In this document: positions 46,813 through 56,496 of the stretch, in pieces
Position numbering within the stretch: position 1 is the stretch's first letter
Layout of the letters: each line of letters opens with the position of its first letter
Assembly: GCF_001704115.1 (NCBI RefSeq)
Contig: NZ_CP016895.1
Location: 744,001 to 808,000 of the forward strand
Source: Acinetobacter larvae
GTDB lineage: Bacteria; Pseudomonadota; Gammaproteobacteria; Pseudomonadales; Moraxellaceae
Direction of reading: 5' to 3'
DNA: 64,000 bases
Program-made: the position numbers and the translations under genes
The notes under the pieces: model-generated
Seen by the model: the letters and a program-made list of their open reading frames with translations, nothing else
Told to the model about the DNA's origin: nothing
Database searches by the model: none

Positions 46813-46846
46813 TATTCTCCCATCGACTAGACTGTATGGGAGAATA
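46813..46846. terminator. Terminator between convergent mscL and ppiC
   Basis: TATTCTCCCAT (46813-46823) and ATGGGAGAATA (46836-46846) are perfect complements; the + side continues ACCTTTTG. Confidence 0.75.
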
Positions 46847-46920
46847 ACCTTTTGCCCACCTTAAAACGCTATCTTGGGGTGGGGTAAAACTTGCTTTAGC
46901 TCTCTAGGTCTTGCGCTGGA

Positions 46921-47205
46921 TCAAAACTCCATCCGAAATTTAATTTCCAGCAAATGGAAACCAAATTTACTTTTGATGGGACCATGCAGTACCCGCTCTT
47001 CGGCACTAAATACCAGTTTATCAATCACAGCAACCAATTGCCCTTTTTTGACCTCACCCAATTCTCCACCACGTTGTGCTGAAGGGCAGATAGAATGTTG
47101 TTGCGCGGTTTTATGAAAGTCGGCACCAGCCAACAGCTTTTGTTTGAGCTGCTCGGCTAGCGTGTGCTCCTTGACGAGAATATGCCGCACTATGGCTGTT
47201 TTCAT
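46921..47205 (-). CDS. ppiC: Parvulin-type peptidyl-prolyl isomerase
   Basis: A 94-aa single-domain parvulin. Typical residues are VRHILVKEH (start), KLLAGADFHKTAQQHSICPSAQRGGELGEVKKGQLV, and VFSAEERVLHGPIKSKFGFHLLEI. It lacks a signal peptide, so it is cytoplasmic, as E. coli PpiC. The start at 47205 has AGGAAA upstream. It lies 28 bp after mutM, same strand, and probably shares its transcript. Confidence 0.93.
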   Translation of the reverse strand: MKTAIVRHILVKEHTLAEQLKQKLLAGADFHKTAQQHSICPSAQRGGELGEVKKGQLVAVIDKLVFSAEERVLHGPIKSKFGFHLLEIKFRMEF

Positions 47206-47233
47206 GATTGGATTTCCTAAATTTTGCTTGGTT

Positions 47234-48097
47234 TTACTTTGAGTTTGCTGTGCTGTTAGCTTTGCTTGTTGTAGGGCGTACAGGCACTTTTTTAAGTGCT
47301 TGGCATGCTGGACAGTAAACACTGGCACGTTGCCCCAGTTTGATGTTTTCTAATGTCGTTTCACATTGCACACACATTTCACCAGCGCGCCCATAGGCCA
47401 ATAGGGTTTGTTGGAAATAGCCATTTTCTCCCATCGCATTACTATAATCACGCAATGTCGTGCCACCTAATTGGATGGCATGTTGTAAGATGCGTTTGAT
47501 TTCAATCACCAATGCTTCGACTTGGGTGCGGGTTAAACTATGGGCAGCCTGAGCCGGATGTATGCCAGTGAGAAAGAGGCTTTCTGTGGCATAGATATTG
47601 CCGACACCGACCACAATATGATTGTCCATCAGTGCAACTTTAATCGCCACTGCTTTTTTTTGTAGTTTTTGGTATAAATAATCTGTATTAAAATCATCAG
47701 ATAAAGGCTCTGGTCCTAAGGGATCTAACAGCTTTTGTTGGGTGTCTTGATTCAGCCATAAGATGCAGCCAAAGCGCCGTGGATCATGGTAACGTAACTG
47801 TACATGATCAAAATCTATCATTAAATGATCATGTTTGCGCAGCTCGTCCTGAGGCTGTGCCAAACGAAAGCTACCAGACATGCCCAAATGCCAGATCATT
47901 TGGTCACGTTCGAATTGTGCCAAGATATATTTTGAACGTCGGCGCAAAGAGAGCAGACGTTGCCCTTGGAGTTGCTGAATATCGTCAGGAATAGACCAAC
48001 GTAGCTTGGACTGTCTGACTTTTACAGCAATGACCTGTTGTTGTAATAAAGGTTCCAAACTGGTTTTGGTGGTTTCGACTTCAGGTAATTCAGGCAT
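47234..48097 (-). CDS. mutM: Formamidopyrimidine-DNA glycosylase (Fpg)
   Basis: A 287-aa bifunctional glycosylase/AP-lyase that removes 8-oxoguanine and FaPy lesions. It starts MPELPEVETTKTSLEP, with catalytic Pro2 and Glu3; WHLGMSGSFR and DPRRFG supply lesion recognition; GVGNIYATESLF is a family signature; the zinc finger is CVQCETTLENIKLGQRASVYCPAC near the end. The last ~18 residues (PTTSKANSTANSK) are an extra low-complexity tail. It diverges from the ene-reductase gene over 95 bp. Confidence 0.96.
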   Translation of the reverse strand: MPELPEVETTKTSLEPLLQQQVIAVKVRQSKLRWSIPDDIQQLQGQRLLSLRRRSKYILAQFERDQMIWHLGMSGSFRLAQPQDELRKHDHLMIDFDHVQLRYHDPRRFGCILWLNQDTQQKLLDPLGPEPLSDDFNTDYLYQKLQKKAVAIKVALMDNHIVVGVGNIYATESLFLTGIHPAQAAHSLTRTQVEALVIEIKRILQHAIQLGGTTLRDYSNAMGENGYFQQTLLAYGRAGEMCVQCETTLENIKLGQRASVYCPACQALKKVPVRPTTSKANSTANSK

Positions 48098-48192
48098 AAA
48101 CGTTTGAGTACTTGCAAAATAGCTGCCTTATTTTAGGCAATATTGCTAGGAAATACTAATCAAATGATTGAACAGCATTATAAGGAGTCATC

Positions 48193-49314
48193 GTGGCACT
48201 ATTATTTGAACCGATTCAATTTGATCAATTACAACTGAGTAATCGTATTATCATTGCGCCGATGTGTCAGTACTCTGCGACGGAACAGGGGGAGATTGAT
48301 TATTGGCATGAACAGCAGTGGGGGAGTTATGCCTTGTCTGGTGCAGGGCTATGTATTGTAGAAGCAACCGCTGTACAGCCTGAGGGGCGTATTAGCTATG
48401 CCGATTTAGGACTATGGAATGATCAACAACGTGACAAAATGGCCGCGTTACTGCGTAAAATTCAGAAAATTTCACCGATGCCATTTGCCATTCAGTTAGC
48501 CCATGCAGGGCGTAAAGCATCACAAGATAAACCCTGGCTGAGTGCAGAGCAGCTCGCTTCAAATGATCCGCGAGCATGGCAAACGCTATCGGCCAGTGCT
48601 TTAAAATTTGCTGAACAAGACCATTGCCCACATGCCTTAAATGAAGCCGAAATTGCCGGTGTGGTGAAGGATTTTGCCGATGCCGCACAACGGGCTGTGG
48701 AGGCTGGCTTTAAGTTGATAGAAATCCACGCAGCACATGGTTATCTGATTCACCAATTTCTTTCTCCATTGAGCAATATCCGTGAAGACCGTTATGGTGG
48801 CAGCTTAGAAAATCGTATGCGTTTATGTTTGCAGGTTTTTGCGGCAGTACGTCAGCGTGTACCGCAGCATATTGCAGTTGGCATACGCATTTCTGCGCAA
48901 GATTGGGTGGCGGGTGGTTGGTCTGTCGATGAGTCAATTGTGCTGAGTAAACATTTGGCAGCTTTGGGGGCGGCGTATATCCATGTCTCTTCGGCGGGCT
49001 TATCGGCACAACAACAGATTGATGTTGGACCGAATTATCAAGTACCTTTTGCTGCCGCGATTAAAAAACAAGTCGCGATCCCAGTGATTGCAGTGGGCTT
49101 GATTGATGATCCACAGCAAGCCGAGCAAATCTTGACCCAGCAACAAGCCGATGCAATTGCGATTGCCCGAGGCATCTTATATGACCCGCGCTGGCCTTGG
49201 CATGCCGCTGCGGCATTGCGCCATGAAATTGCGATTGCACCGCAGTATTTGCGTTCACAACCACGTCATTACAAAGCGTTATTTCAAGCTTTTGCAACAA
49301 AGTCACAGACCTAA
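48193..49314 (+). CDS. Old-yellow-enzyme-family NADPH:ene-reductase (XenA/NamA-like)
   Basis: A 373-aa FMN enzyme that reduces activated C=C bonds and nitro compounds. PMCQYSA with Cys25 marks the thermophilic-like/XenA subgroup. QLAHAGRKAS, AHGYLIHQFLSPLSNIREDRYGGSLENR and ADAIAIARGILYDPRWPWH supply the FMN and substrate residues. The start is GTG at 48193 with AAGGAG five bases upstream. It is monocistronic. The in vivo substrate is unknown; detoxification of electrophiles is common in the family. Confidence 0.92.
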   Translation: MALLFEPIQFDQLQLSNRIIIAPMCQYSATEQGEIDYWHEQQWGSYALSGAGLCIVEATAVQPEGRISYADLGLWNDQQRDKMAALLRKIQKISPMPFAIQLAHAGRKASQDKPWLSAEQLASNDPRAWQTLSASALKFAEQDHCPHALNEAEIAGVVKDFADAAQRAVEAGFKLIEIHAAHGYLIHQFLSPLSNIREDRYGGSLENRMRLCLQVFAAVRQRVPQHIAVGIRISAQDWVAGGWSVDESIVLSKHLAALGAAYIHVSSAGLSAQQQIDVGPNYQVPFAAAIKKQVAIPVIAVGLIDDPQQAEQILTQQQADAIAIARGILYDPRWPWHAAAALRHEIAIAPQYLRSQPRHYKALFQAFATKSQT

Positions 49315-49389
49315 GCTATTGCTATGGTAAAAGTTATATCGCCAAAATGAAGGTTGCGTACTGCGCTTTTACGTTTGGCATTGTGCTAC

Positions 49390-49416
49390 AGCGATGCCGA
49401 TGAGGTCGGCATCGCT
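49390..49416. repeat. 11-bp-stem hairpin between the ene-reductase and Sel1 genes
   Basis: AGCGATGCCGA (49390-49400) and TCGGCATCGCT (49406-49416) are complementary, 5-base loop. No T-run on either side, so it may be an RNA-processing or Rho-linked element between convergent genes. Confidence 0.5.
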
Positions 49417-49434
49417 ATACAGCAAGTACAACAC

Positions 49435-50214
49435 CTATTTTGCAGCAATTTGCTGTTTAACTTCCTGTAAGCGTTGTTTAGCCTGCGGTACATTGTCCTG
49501 ACTGAGTAAGCTATAGATTTTCTCAGCTTCAGCTAAATCTTGTTCGACAATATCACCTTTGGCAAAAATATCGGCCATCATCATGAGGGCAGGAATATAG
49601 CCTTTTTCAGCTAAGAGTTTGATTTGATCTAAACCTTGCGAAGTCAGTGCTGGATTGGTGTTTTTTAAGCCTTGATTGATATTGTAAAGCGCTTGAATAT
49701 GAATCGCTTGAGGGTCTTTTTGCTGAATCAATGGCGCCAATAATTGCGATGCTTTTTGCGCGCTTGCCGGCGTATCTTCTGCAAATAGCAAAAAGGCCAA
49801 TTCAATGCTGGCTTCGGGGGAGCCTTGCTGTACGGCTTGCTCAAGATGTTGCTTGGCTTTTGCAGGGTCAGCATTGAGACCTAAACGACCTGCGCTATAG
49901 TGTTGTGCTAAGGCATAATGCGCTTTGGCATACCCTGCTGCCGCAGCTTTTTGGTACAGTGCCAGCGCTTGTTTCGGATTGCTGGCGACGCCTTTACCAG
50001 TCTCATTTAAATAGGCCAGATTATAGGTGGCTTGGGCATTGCCTTGCTCAGATAAACCTTCTAACTCTTGATAAGCAGCATGGTAGTCTTGTGCTTTGAT
50101 CAGCTGCTGTGCTTTTGCCAGTGCAGGATCTATGTGCTGAGGCTGGGTATTGGACGCAGCATAAATACTATGGGATGCAAACAGAAGAATAGCCAAAAGA
50201 AGTGATTTTTTCAT
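49435..50214 (-). CDS. Secreted Sel1-repeat protein, copy 1
   Basis: A 259-aa protein with a signal peptide (cut after YAA, about residue 20) and a stack of Sel1/TPR-type helical repeats (about 28-240): YQELEGLSEQGNAQATYNLAYLNETGKGV, YQKAAAAGYAKAHYALAQHYSAG, and further helical pairs to the C-terminus. These scaffolds bind proteins, in the periplasm or outer membrane here. It resembles the neighbour at 50467 over the whole length (start, repeat pattern, ILVE-like end), so the two are tandem duplicates. Function is not known. Confidence 0.85.
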   Translation of the reverse strand: MKKSLLLAILLFASHSIYAASNTQPQHIDPALAKAQQLIKAQDYHAAYQELEGLSEQGNAQATYNLAYLNETGKGVASNPKQALALYQKAAAAGYAKAHYALAQHYSAGRLGLNADPAKAKQHLEQAVQQGSPEASIELAFLLFAEDTPASAQKASQLLAPLIQQKDPQAIHIQALYNINQGLKNTNPALTSQGLDQIKLLAEKGYIPALMMMADIFAKGDIVEQDLAEAEKIYSLLSQDNVPQAKQRLQEVKQQIAAK

Positions 50215-50397
50215 AGTATTGAAGATCCTCTGAAAATAATGTGCATTGCAGTGCTTGGCTAAAGTTTATCTCTAAGCAGCTATTTTGCATACATTATTTA
50301 GCAAATGGCAGTAAACGTGTTGAGATCATGATGGAGTCTAACAAGATGTGAACGTGGATTCAAAGGGGGTATTGGTTTTTACACGGTGTACCTCATA

Positions 50398-50426
50398 AAA
50401 AATACCGCCTTAGACAAGACGGTATA
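50398..50426 (-). terminator. Terminator after the second Sel1-repeat gene
   Basis: On the minus strand ATACCGTCTT, loop GTCT, AAGGCGGTAT (one G.U pair), then six T. It separates the two Sel1 genes. Confidence 0.8.
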
Positions 50427-50466
50427 AGAGTATGATCAGTACGCCGATTTGATCAGCGTAGTTACA

Positions 50467-51288
50467 TTATTTCTTTGCAGCAGCTGGTTTTTTCTCAGCA
50501 ATGAGTTTGTTTACCATGTCGAGGCTTTCTTTGGCATTTGGTACATTATCATTTGCCAAAACTTCAAAGATTTTTTTAGCTTCATCTAGGTTTTGTTCAA
50601 CAATTTCGCCTTTTACAAAGATATTCGCCGCTGCAAACATTGCAGGGATATAGCCTTTTTTGGCTAAATCTTGGATAGAGGCTAAACCCGTTTGAGTGGT
50701 TTGTTGATTTTTATTTTTGATGCCCTGACCAAGGTCATACAGTGCTTTGACATATTGTGCTTGTGGATGACCTTTTTGAATCAAAGGATTCAGTTTTTGT
50801 AGCGCTTGTTGATCGCTTTGCGGTTTATCTTCACTAAACAGCATAACAGCAAGATCAATGGTGGCATCGTCTAAACCTTGTGTAGAGGCTTTTTCGAGAT
50901 ATTGTTTGGCTTTATTGGGATCAGCTTTTACCCCCAATTCACCGCCAGCATAGATTTGCGCCAAGCTATAGCTGGCCATGGCAAAGCCACCATTTGAAGA
51001 TTTTTCAAATAGTTGAATTGCTTTTTTATTGTCGGCTTTGGTACCTTGGCCCGCTTGGGTGAGGAAGGCTAAGTTGTAGGTGGCTTGAGTATTTCCAGCT
51101 TTAGAAAGACGTTCTAATTCTTTATAGGCTTCAGGAAATTTTTCAGCTTCAACCAATTGTTGAACTTTCACAAATTCAGGTTTAACTTGTTCTGCCGCTG
51201 CTGGCGCAGCGCTGCTTTGTGGTGCCTCAGCTGCATATAAAGTGTGGGAAGCCAGCAATAGACTGCTTACAAGTAGTAATTTTTTCAT
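50467..51288 (-). CDS. Secreted Sel1-repeat protein, copy 2
   Basis: A 273-aa paralogue of the previous gene: signal peptide MKKLLLVSSLLLASHTLYA, then alanine-rich spacer, then the same repeat sequence (YNLAFLTQAGQGTKADNKKAIQLFEKSSNGGFAMASYSLAQIYAGGELG). The start is the ATG at 51288, with AAGGAA before it; a start 12 codons earlier would have a poor site and disrupt the signal peptide. The C-terminus is lysine/alanine-rich (AEKKPAAAKK). Upstream is a 526-bp spacer with tandem repeats. Confidence 0.85.
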   Translation of the reverse strand: MKKLLLVSSLLLASHTLYAAEAPQSSAAPAAAEQVKPEFVKVQQLVEAEKFPEAYKELERLSKAGNTQATYNLAFLTQAGQGTKADNKKAIQLFEKSSNGGFAMASYSLAQIYAGGELGVKADPNKAKQYLEKASTQGLDDATIDLAVMLFSEDKPQSDQQALQKLNPLIQKGHPQAQYVKALYDLGQGIKNKNQQTTQTGLASIQDLAKKGYIPAMFAAANIFVKGEIVEQNLDEAKKIFEVLANDNVPNAKESLDMVNKLIAEKKPAAAKK

Positions 51289-51814
51289 CGTAATTTCATT
51301 CCTTTTCGGGGAAGTATTATGCATTAAGGTGTTGAAAATTCAACATAGTTTATTGAATAACTATTTTGTATACACCATCATGAGATATGACGCAATTTGT
51401 GAAGTCAGTTTACAACCAATTGATTACAAATAAAAATAAAAAACCCTTTTATTGTTCATTAATCTGCTAAAACATTAGATTCAAAAGAGAATTTTGAAGA
51501 TGTCAAAGACATGTTTGCAGCAAATATCACGACTCATCCATGGTCAAATATTTAACCAAGCATTCAACCAAGCATTTCAATATCTCAATATCAGTTAACT
51601 CATCAGGTCGCTCACTAATCAGTAACTTATCAGGTCGCTAAATAGCCACTTCGATGCTTCTAGCGCGCTATTTAAATCGCCACAGGTTAAATCCCCACAG
51701 GCTGTCGTCTGATCTGCGCCATCAACCAAGCCCAATTATCATAATAGATGATATGTCGATCTTTATGGTCTTGCACATGCAGTACGGCAGCTTTGAGGGG
51801 CTCATTGGATATTC
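51289..51814. other. 526-bp spacer with two tandem arrays
   Basis: It carries 12-bp copies AACCAAGCATTC/T (51554-51565, 51566-51577) and a 28-bp imperfect pair (51592-51619, 51620-51647) sharing ATCAGGTCGCT. Some + frames (e.g. 51654-51857) overlap dsbC and lack a site; not called. Confidence 0.5.
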
Positions 51815-52537
51815 TTATGACTTGGGTTTTGCCGCGACTTGCTTCAGTAATTGCTGAATGTCTTCGGCACTGCGTACACCACCAAAACGACTGCCATCTG
51901 CTAAGAAAAATGTTGGCGTGCCACTAATCTTATGCTGTTGAGCGAAATCAATATTTTGTTGGATCGGGTGTTTACAATCTGTTTTTGCTGTTGGTGCTTG
52001 TTGTTTGAGCATATAGTTGCTCCACGCCTGATAAGGTTTTTTATCACACCAAATTTGCGCGGAGATATTGAAGGCATTGGGATGTAGTTGGGTAATCGGC
52101 ATCATGAAGGTGTAGATGGTGGTGTTATCAACTTTTTCTAATTCACTTTCTAGCTTTTTACAATATGGGCAGTCCGGGTCGGTAAAGACATATAAGATAT
52201 GTTGACCATTGCCTTTGACCTGCTTAATAGCTTGTTTTATTGGAAATTGTTTGGGATCAATCCGATTTAAATAAGCCTGTCTCTCATCGGTAATATTGTG
52301 CTGTGCAGCGAGATCAATGAGATTACCGACTAAAAAATACTTCGCTTTGTCATCTGTATAGACAATACGATCACCGGTATAGACCTCATAAATACCATCA
52401 AATGCAGTCGGGGTGACAGATTCAACTGGGATTTCAGGAAAATTATTTTTTAAATTATTTTGTAGGGTGTTGATATCTGCATGTGCTGTAGTGCTTGCCC
52501 ATAGTGCCGCACAGATTAGCCCTGACCATATTTTCAT
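51815..52537 (-). CDS. dsbC: Periplasmic thiol-disulfide isomerase DsbC
   Basis: A 240-aa protein with a signal peptide (cut after AHA, residue 20), an N-terminal dimerisation domain (about 21-85) and a thioredoxin-fold domain with the redox pair C123-P-Y-C126. The cis-Pro segment SGTPTFFLADG follows (about 205), and a second cysteine pair (IWC...DC) is present in the helical region. DsbC shuffles wrong disulfides in the periplasm. The upstream region near 52561 is divergent only from non-genic sequence. Expected partner DsbD is not in view. Confidence 0.93.
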   Translation of the reverse strand: MKIWSGLICAALWASTTAHADINTLQNNLKNNFPEIPVESVTPTAFDGIYEVYTGDRIVYTDDKAKYFLVGNLIDLAAQHNITDERQAYLNRIDPKQFPIKQAIKQVKGNGQHILYVFTDPDCPYCKKLESELEKVDNTTIYTFMMPITQLHPNAFNISAQIWCDKKPYQAWSNYMLKQQAPTAKTDCKHPIQQNIDFAQQHKISGTPTFFLADGSRFGGVRSAEDIQQLLKQVAAKPKS

Positions 52538-52700
52538 CTGTAGTCTCTATTTAAAATAAATGCTTAGAGAGTGCCAAATTTACAAAAAAAGTAAAGTATT
52601 TCTCTACAGGATGAAACAATTCTACACGATGTTGATAAAGCTGCAGCCCCAAGCTGACGCCAACCCAAACATGTTCCCCATAAGATATTTATGGACCTAA

Positions 52701-52736
52701 GCACCGTAGACGTATTTGCGATAAGGTCTACGGCGC
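52701..52736 (-). terminator. Hairpin after ygfZ
   Basis: GCACCGTAGAC (52701-52711) and GTCTACGGCGC (52726-52736) pair over 11 bp with one wobble. No clear T-run, so terminator function is tentative. Confidence 0.4.
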
Positions 52737-52791
52737 GGTAGGGTGTAGGGGATTTCAGCTGAGATTGCTGATTTTCTGGCAGGTCTTAGTC

Positions 52792-53538
52792 TTAATGTTG
52801 TGGTCTGGCGACATCCCCATTGAGGGCTTCGGGTAGATCAATCACCGTAACATTGAGCTCGCGAAGTGACTCTGGTTTAGCCACCACCAAGGCTCGATAT
52901 CCATCACCAATCGCTATGCTATTGACCACTTGCACGGTCTTTAAAAGTTGCTCACCAAACTGTGGTGCAGCACCTTGTCCCTCAATCAAATGTAACCACT
53001 GTTTCGGTTTTGCCTTAAACCACAAACGGGCAATAATTTCTTGCCCCAAATAACAACCCTTATCGAAATGTACGCCATCACGTTGATGTAAACGTAATTC
53101 TTGGGGTTGAAATAATTCACTATTGATTTGATTAATCCAAGCTTGTCCTGAATCGATGGCTTGCAGTTGCCATGCAGTGATATCCGTAGCCTGTTCTTGG
53201 AACTCGGTTTGAATGCCTTGGCAAACAGGATAGCGTGTGCCCAAAGCTTCCAAGCGCATTTTTGAAAATGCGCCATATTTTTTTAGGTGCGCGCTGAGGG
53301 TCTCGGCTTGATCTTGGGTACAGACCAGCTCGAAGTGTTGATCGGCTATTTTTTTTATCCATAGACCCAATTGGATACGACCTTTGAGATTACAGATCGC
53401 GCTATAACGCGTCGAATGTTCAGCAAGTTTTGCGACATTAAGGGTGACTTGCCCTTGTAGGAATTTTTCTGCATCGACACCGATTAAGCTAAAGGCAGAG
53501 AAGGCTAGGCTAGACATAGAGACTCGCTGTTTTTCCAT
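52792..53538 (-). CDS. ygfZ: Folate-binding Fe-S cluster assembly/repair protein YgfZ
   Basis: A 248-aa protein of the YgfZ/GcvT-like family, which uses tetrahydrofolate to support Fe-S cluster synthesis and repair. The family signature DKGCYLGQEIIARLWF (about residue 165-180, with the conserved Cys) is present; FLQGQVTLNVAKL near residue 25-37 is typical. The start MEKQRVSMSSLAF gives two possible ATGs (53538, 53517), neither with a strong site. It stands alone. Confidence 0.9.
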   Translation of the reverse strand: MEKQRVSMSSLAFSAFSLIGVDAEKFLQGQVTLNVAKLAEHSTRYSAICNLKGRIQLGLWIKKIADQHFELVCTQDQAETLSAHLKKYGAFSKMRLEALGTRYPVCQGIQTEFQEQATDITAWQLQAIDSGQAWINQINSELFQPQELRLHQRDGVHFDKGCYLGQEIIARLWFKAKPKQWLHLIEGQGAAPQFGEQLLKTVQVVNSIAIGDGYRALVVAKPESLRELNVTVIDLPEALNGDVARPQH

Positions 53539-53773
53539 CAGGTTAGATCATAATGCTATTCATTTTCCACTATTTTCTCTAAAAAAGTAGATATTGCACG
53601 GATAAATTAACAATTGTGTAACTAATTATTGCTAAAACTGGGGTTTTGTGGGTTAAGTATTTGAAATATATAAGATTTGGGAAATGGGTTTTCCACAGCG
53701 TACAATGCCAACTAATTCATGCTAAGTCACTTGGCAATGAAAGGGATGAAAAAAACACGAAAGGGGCAAGTTC

Positions 53774-56374
53774 ATGATGAATAACAAGTACCGCAAAGCA
53801 CTGCATGATACCCAGTTGCAATATTTCGATGTCTGCCAAGCCGTTGAAGATATACAGCCAGGCGCTTATGCAAAATTACCCTATACCGCCAAAGTACTTG
53901 CTGAGCAATTGGTGCGTCGTTGCGATCCGACCTTATTGCAACAGTCCTTAAGACAAATTATCGAAGTCAAACAGGAATATGATTTTCCTTGGTATCCGGC
54001 ACGGGTGGTCTGTCACGATATCTTAGGTCAAACTGCTTTGGTCGATTTGGCAGGGCTACGCGATGCCATTGCAGCACAAGGCGGTGATCCAGCCAAAGTC
54101 AATCCAGTTGTGCCGACCCAGTTGATTGTCGATCATTCATTAGCAGTCGAATATGGCGGCTCTGATCCAGAGGCTTTCCAAAAAAACCGTGCCATTGAAG
54201 ATCGTCGCAATGAAGACCGTTTCCATTTTATTGAATGGACCAAGACGGCTTTTGAAAATGTAGATGTGATTCCAGCGGGTAATGGAATTATGCATCAGAT
54301 TAATCTGGAAAAAATGTCGCCAGTAGTACAAGTACGTGATGGCATAGCCTTTCCAGATACCTGTGTGGGAACGGACTCGCATACGCCACATACCGATGCT
54401 TTAGGGGTTATTTCCATCGGCGTTGGCGGCTTAGAAGCCGAAAACGTCATGCTCGGTCGTGCATCTTGGATGCGTTTACCCGATATCATTGGGGTAGAGC
54501 TGGTTGGGCAGCGCCAAGCTGGCATTACCGCGACCGATATCGTATTAGAACTGACTGCTTTTTTACGTAAAGAACGTGTTGTTGGTGCTTATCTAGAATT
54601 CTTTGGTGAAGGTGTAGATAGCATGTCGGTGGGAGATCGTGCCACGATTTCCAATATGACACCAGAATATGGTGCCACTGCCGCCATGTTTTATATCGAT
54701 CAAAACACCATTGATTATTTAAATCTGACCGGTCGTGAGGCCAAACAGGTTGCTTTGGTGGAACAATACGCCAAAAGTGTTGGTTTATGGGCGGATGCAA
54801 TGCGTCAGGCACAGTACCCGCGGGTATTACGTTTTGATTTATCCAAGGTTGGTCGAAATATTGCAGGTCCTTCCAATCCCCATGCTCGGGTGGCGACCTC
54901 TGAACTCAAAGCCAAGGGCATTGCCGGAGTGGTTGAACAACCTGAGGATGGACGCATGCCTGATGGCGCGATTATTATTGCAGCCATTACCTCATGTACC
55001 AATACATCCAATCCACGCAATACCGTCGCTGCAGGCTTGTTGGCACGAAAAGCCAATCAGTTGGGCTTGCGACCGAAACCATGGGTAAAAACTTCTTTTG
55101 CACCAGGTTCTAAAGCCGCAGCGTTGTATTTAAAAGAAGCGGGTGTCTTGACCGACTTAGAACAGCTTGGCTTTGGTATCGTGGCTTATGCTTGTACTAC
55201 CTGTAATGGCATGTCTGGTGCATTAGACCCTAAAATTCAGCAAGAAATTATTGACCGTGATGTGTATGCGACCGCGGTATTGTCAGGCAACCGTAATTTT
55301 GATGGGCGTATACACCCTTATGCCAAACAAGCTTTTCTGGCTTCACCACCGCTAGTGGTTGCCTATGCGCTAGCAGGTACTATTCGCGTCGACATTGAAC
55401 ATGATCCTTTGGCGACAGATACAAATGGACAACCTGTATATCTAAAAGATATTTGGCCGTCCGATGCAGAAATAGATGCTTTGGTCAAAATAGCAGTCAA
55501 ACCAGAGCAATTTAGACAAGTTTATATTCCAATGTTTGATTTGGGTGAGGTGGCAAAGTCTGAGAGCCCACTGTATGACTGGCGTCCGCAAAGTACTTAT
55601 ATTCGCCGTCCACCTTATTGGGAAGGGGCTTTGGCAGCACCGCGCAGTATGACCGATATGCATGCCTTAGCGATTTTACCCGATAATATCACGACCGATC
55701 ATTTGTCTCCTTCGAATGCGATTTTGCTGGATTCTGCTGCAGGTGAATATCTGCATAAAATGGGCGTACCGGAAGAAGACTTCAACTCCTATGCGACTCA
55801 TCGCGGTGATCATTTGACGGCTCAACGTGCAACCTTTGCCAACCCAAAACTATTTAATGAAATGGTCCGCAATGCTGATGGCACGGTGCGTCAAGGCTCT
55901 TGGGCGCGTGTCGAGCCTGAAGGGCAGGTGATGCGAATGTGGGAAGCGATTGAAACTTATATGAATCGTAAGCAGCCTTTGATTATTGTGGCAGGGGCAG
56001 ATTATGGTCAGGGCTCTAGTCGTGACTGGGCGGCCAAGGGTGTACGCCTAGCCGGCGTGGAAGTGATTGTGGCTGAAGGCTTTGAGCGTATTCACCGGAC
56101 CAATTTGGTTGGTATGGGGGTACTTCCTTTAGAGTTTAAGGCTGGCACCAACCGTAAGACATTGGCTCTTGATGGTACAGAGCTTTATAGTGTGGTTGGG
56201 CATCTTGCACCACGGACCACTTTAACGTTACAGATTGAACGACAAGATGGCAGTTTGCTTGAAGTCCCTGTAACCTGTCGTTTAGATACCGAAGAAGAAG
56301 TACATGTATATGGTGCGGGTGGTGTGTTACAGCGTTTTGCACAAGACTTTTTGGAAAGTAGTGCCATGGCTTAA
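53774..56374 (+). CDS. acnD: Fe/S-dependent 2-methylisocitrate dehydratase
   Basis: An 866-aa aconitase-family enzyme that dehydrates 2-methylcitrate in propionate degradation. Length and the stretch DRRNEDRFHFIEWTKTAFENVD near 145 match AcnD. The [4Fe-4S] cysteines are in TSCTNTSNPRN and YACTTCNGMSG; a swivelling domain with GSSRDWAAKGVRLAGV follows near 755. In many gammaproteobacteria acnD lies in prpBC-acnD-prpF, but here the neighbours are ygfZ and a hypothetical gene, so the cluster is broken or acnD was relocated. It may also act as aconitase. Confidence 0.93.
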   Translation: MMNNKYRKALHDTQLQYFDVCQAVEDIQPGAYAKLPYTAKVLAEQLVRRCDPTLLQQSLRQIIEVKQEYDFPWYPARVVCHDILGQTALVDLAGLRDAIAAQGGDPAKVNPVVPTQLIVDHSLAVEYGGSDPEAFQKNRAIEDRRNEDRFHFIEWTKTAFENVDVIPAGNGIMHQINLEKMSPVVQVRDGIAFPDTCVGTDSHTPHTDALGVISIGVGGLEAENVMLGRASWMRLPDIIGVELVGQRQAGITATDIVLELTAFLRKERVVGAYLEFFGEGVDSMSVGDRATISNMTPEYGATAAMFYIDQNTIDYLNLTGREAKQVALVEQYAKSVGLWADAMRQAQYPRVLRFDLSKVGRNIAGPSNPHARVATSELKAKGIAGVVEQPEDGRMPDGAIIIAAITSCTNTSNPRNTVAAGLLARKANQLGLRPKPWVKTSFAPGSKAAALYLKEAGVLTDLEQLGFGIVAYACTTCNGMSGALDPKIQQEIIDRDVYATAVLSGNRNFDGRIHPYAKQAFLASPPLVVAYALAGTIRVDIEHDPLATDTNGQPVYLKDIWPSDAEIDALVKIAVKPEQFRQVYIPMFDLGEVAKSESPLYDWRPQSTYIRRPPYWEGALAAPRSMTDMHALAILPDNITTDHLSPSNAILLDSAAGEYLHKMGVPEEDFNSYATHRGDHLTAQRATFANPKLFNEMVRNADGTVRQGSWARVEPEGQVMRMWEAIETYMNRKQPLIIVAGADYGQGSSRDWAAKGVRLAGVEVIVAEGFERIHRTNLVGMGVLPLEFKAGTNRKTLALDGTELYSVVGHLAPRTTLTLQIERQDGSLLEVPVTCRLDTEEEVHVYGAGGVLQRFAQDFLESSAMA

Positions 56375-56496
56375 AGCATTGCAATGAATGAATGCTTTTC
56401 ATATTGACCTTAAAGATCAGTGATAGACCAGACCTATCGTGAGAGATATGACCTATGGCTAGGTGAGCTAGCAATAAACACGGTCTATCACTGATT

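Noticed and set aside
51654-51857. 67-codon + frame near the dsbC end
   Set aside because: Overlaps the dsbC 3' end antisense, no ribosome-binding site.
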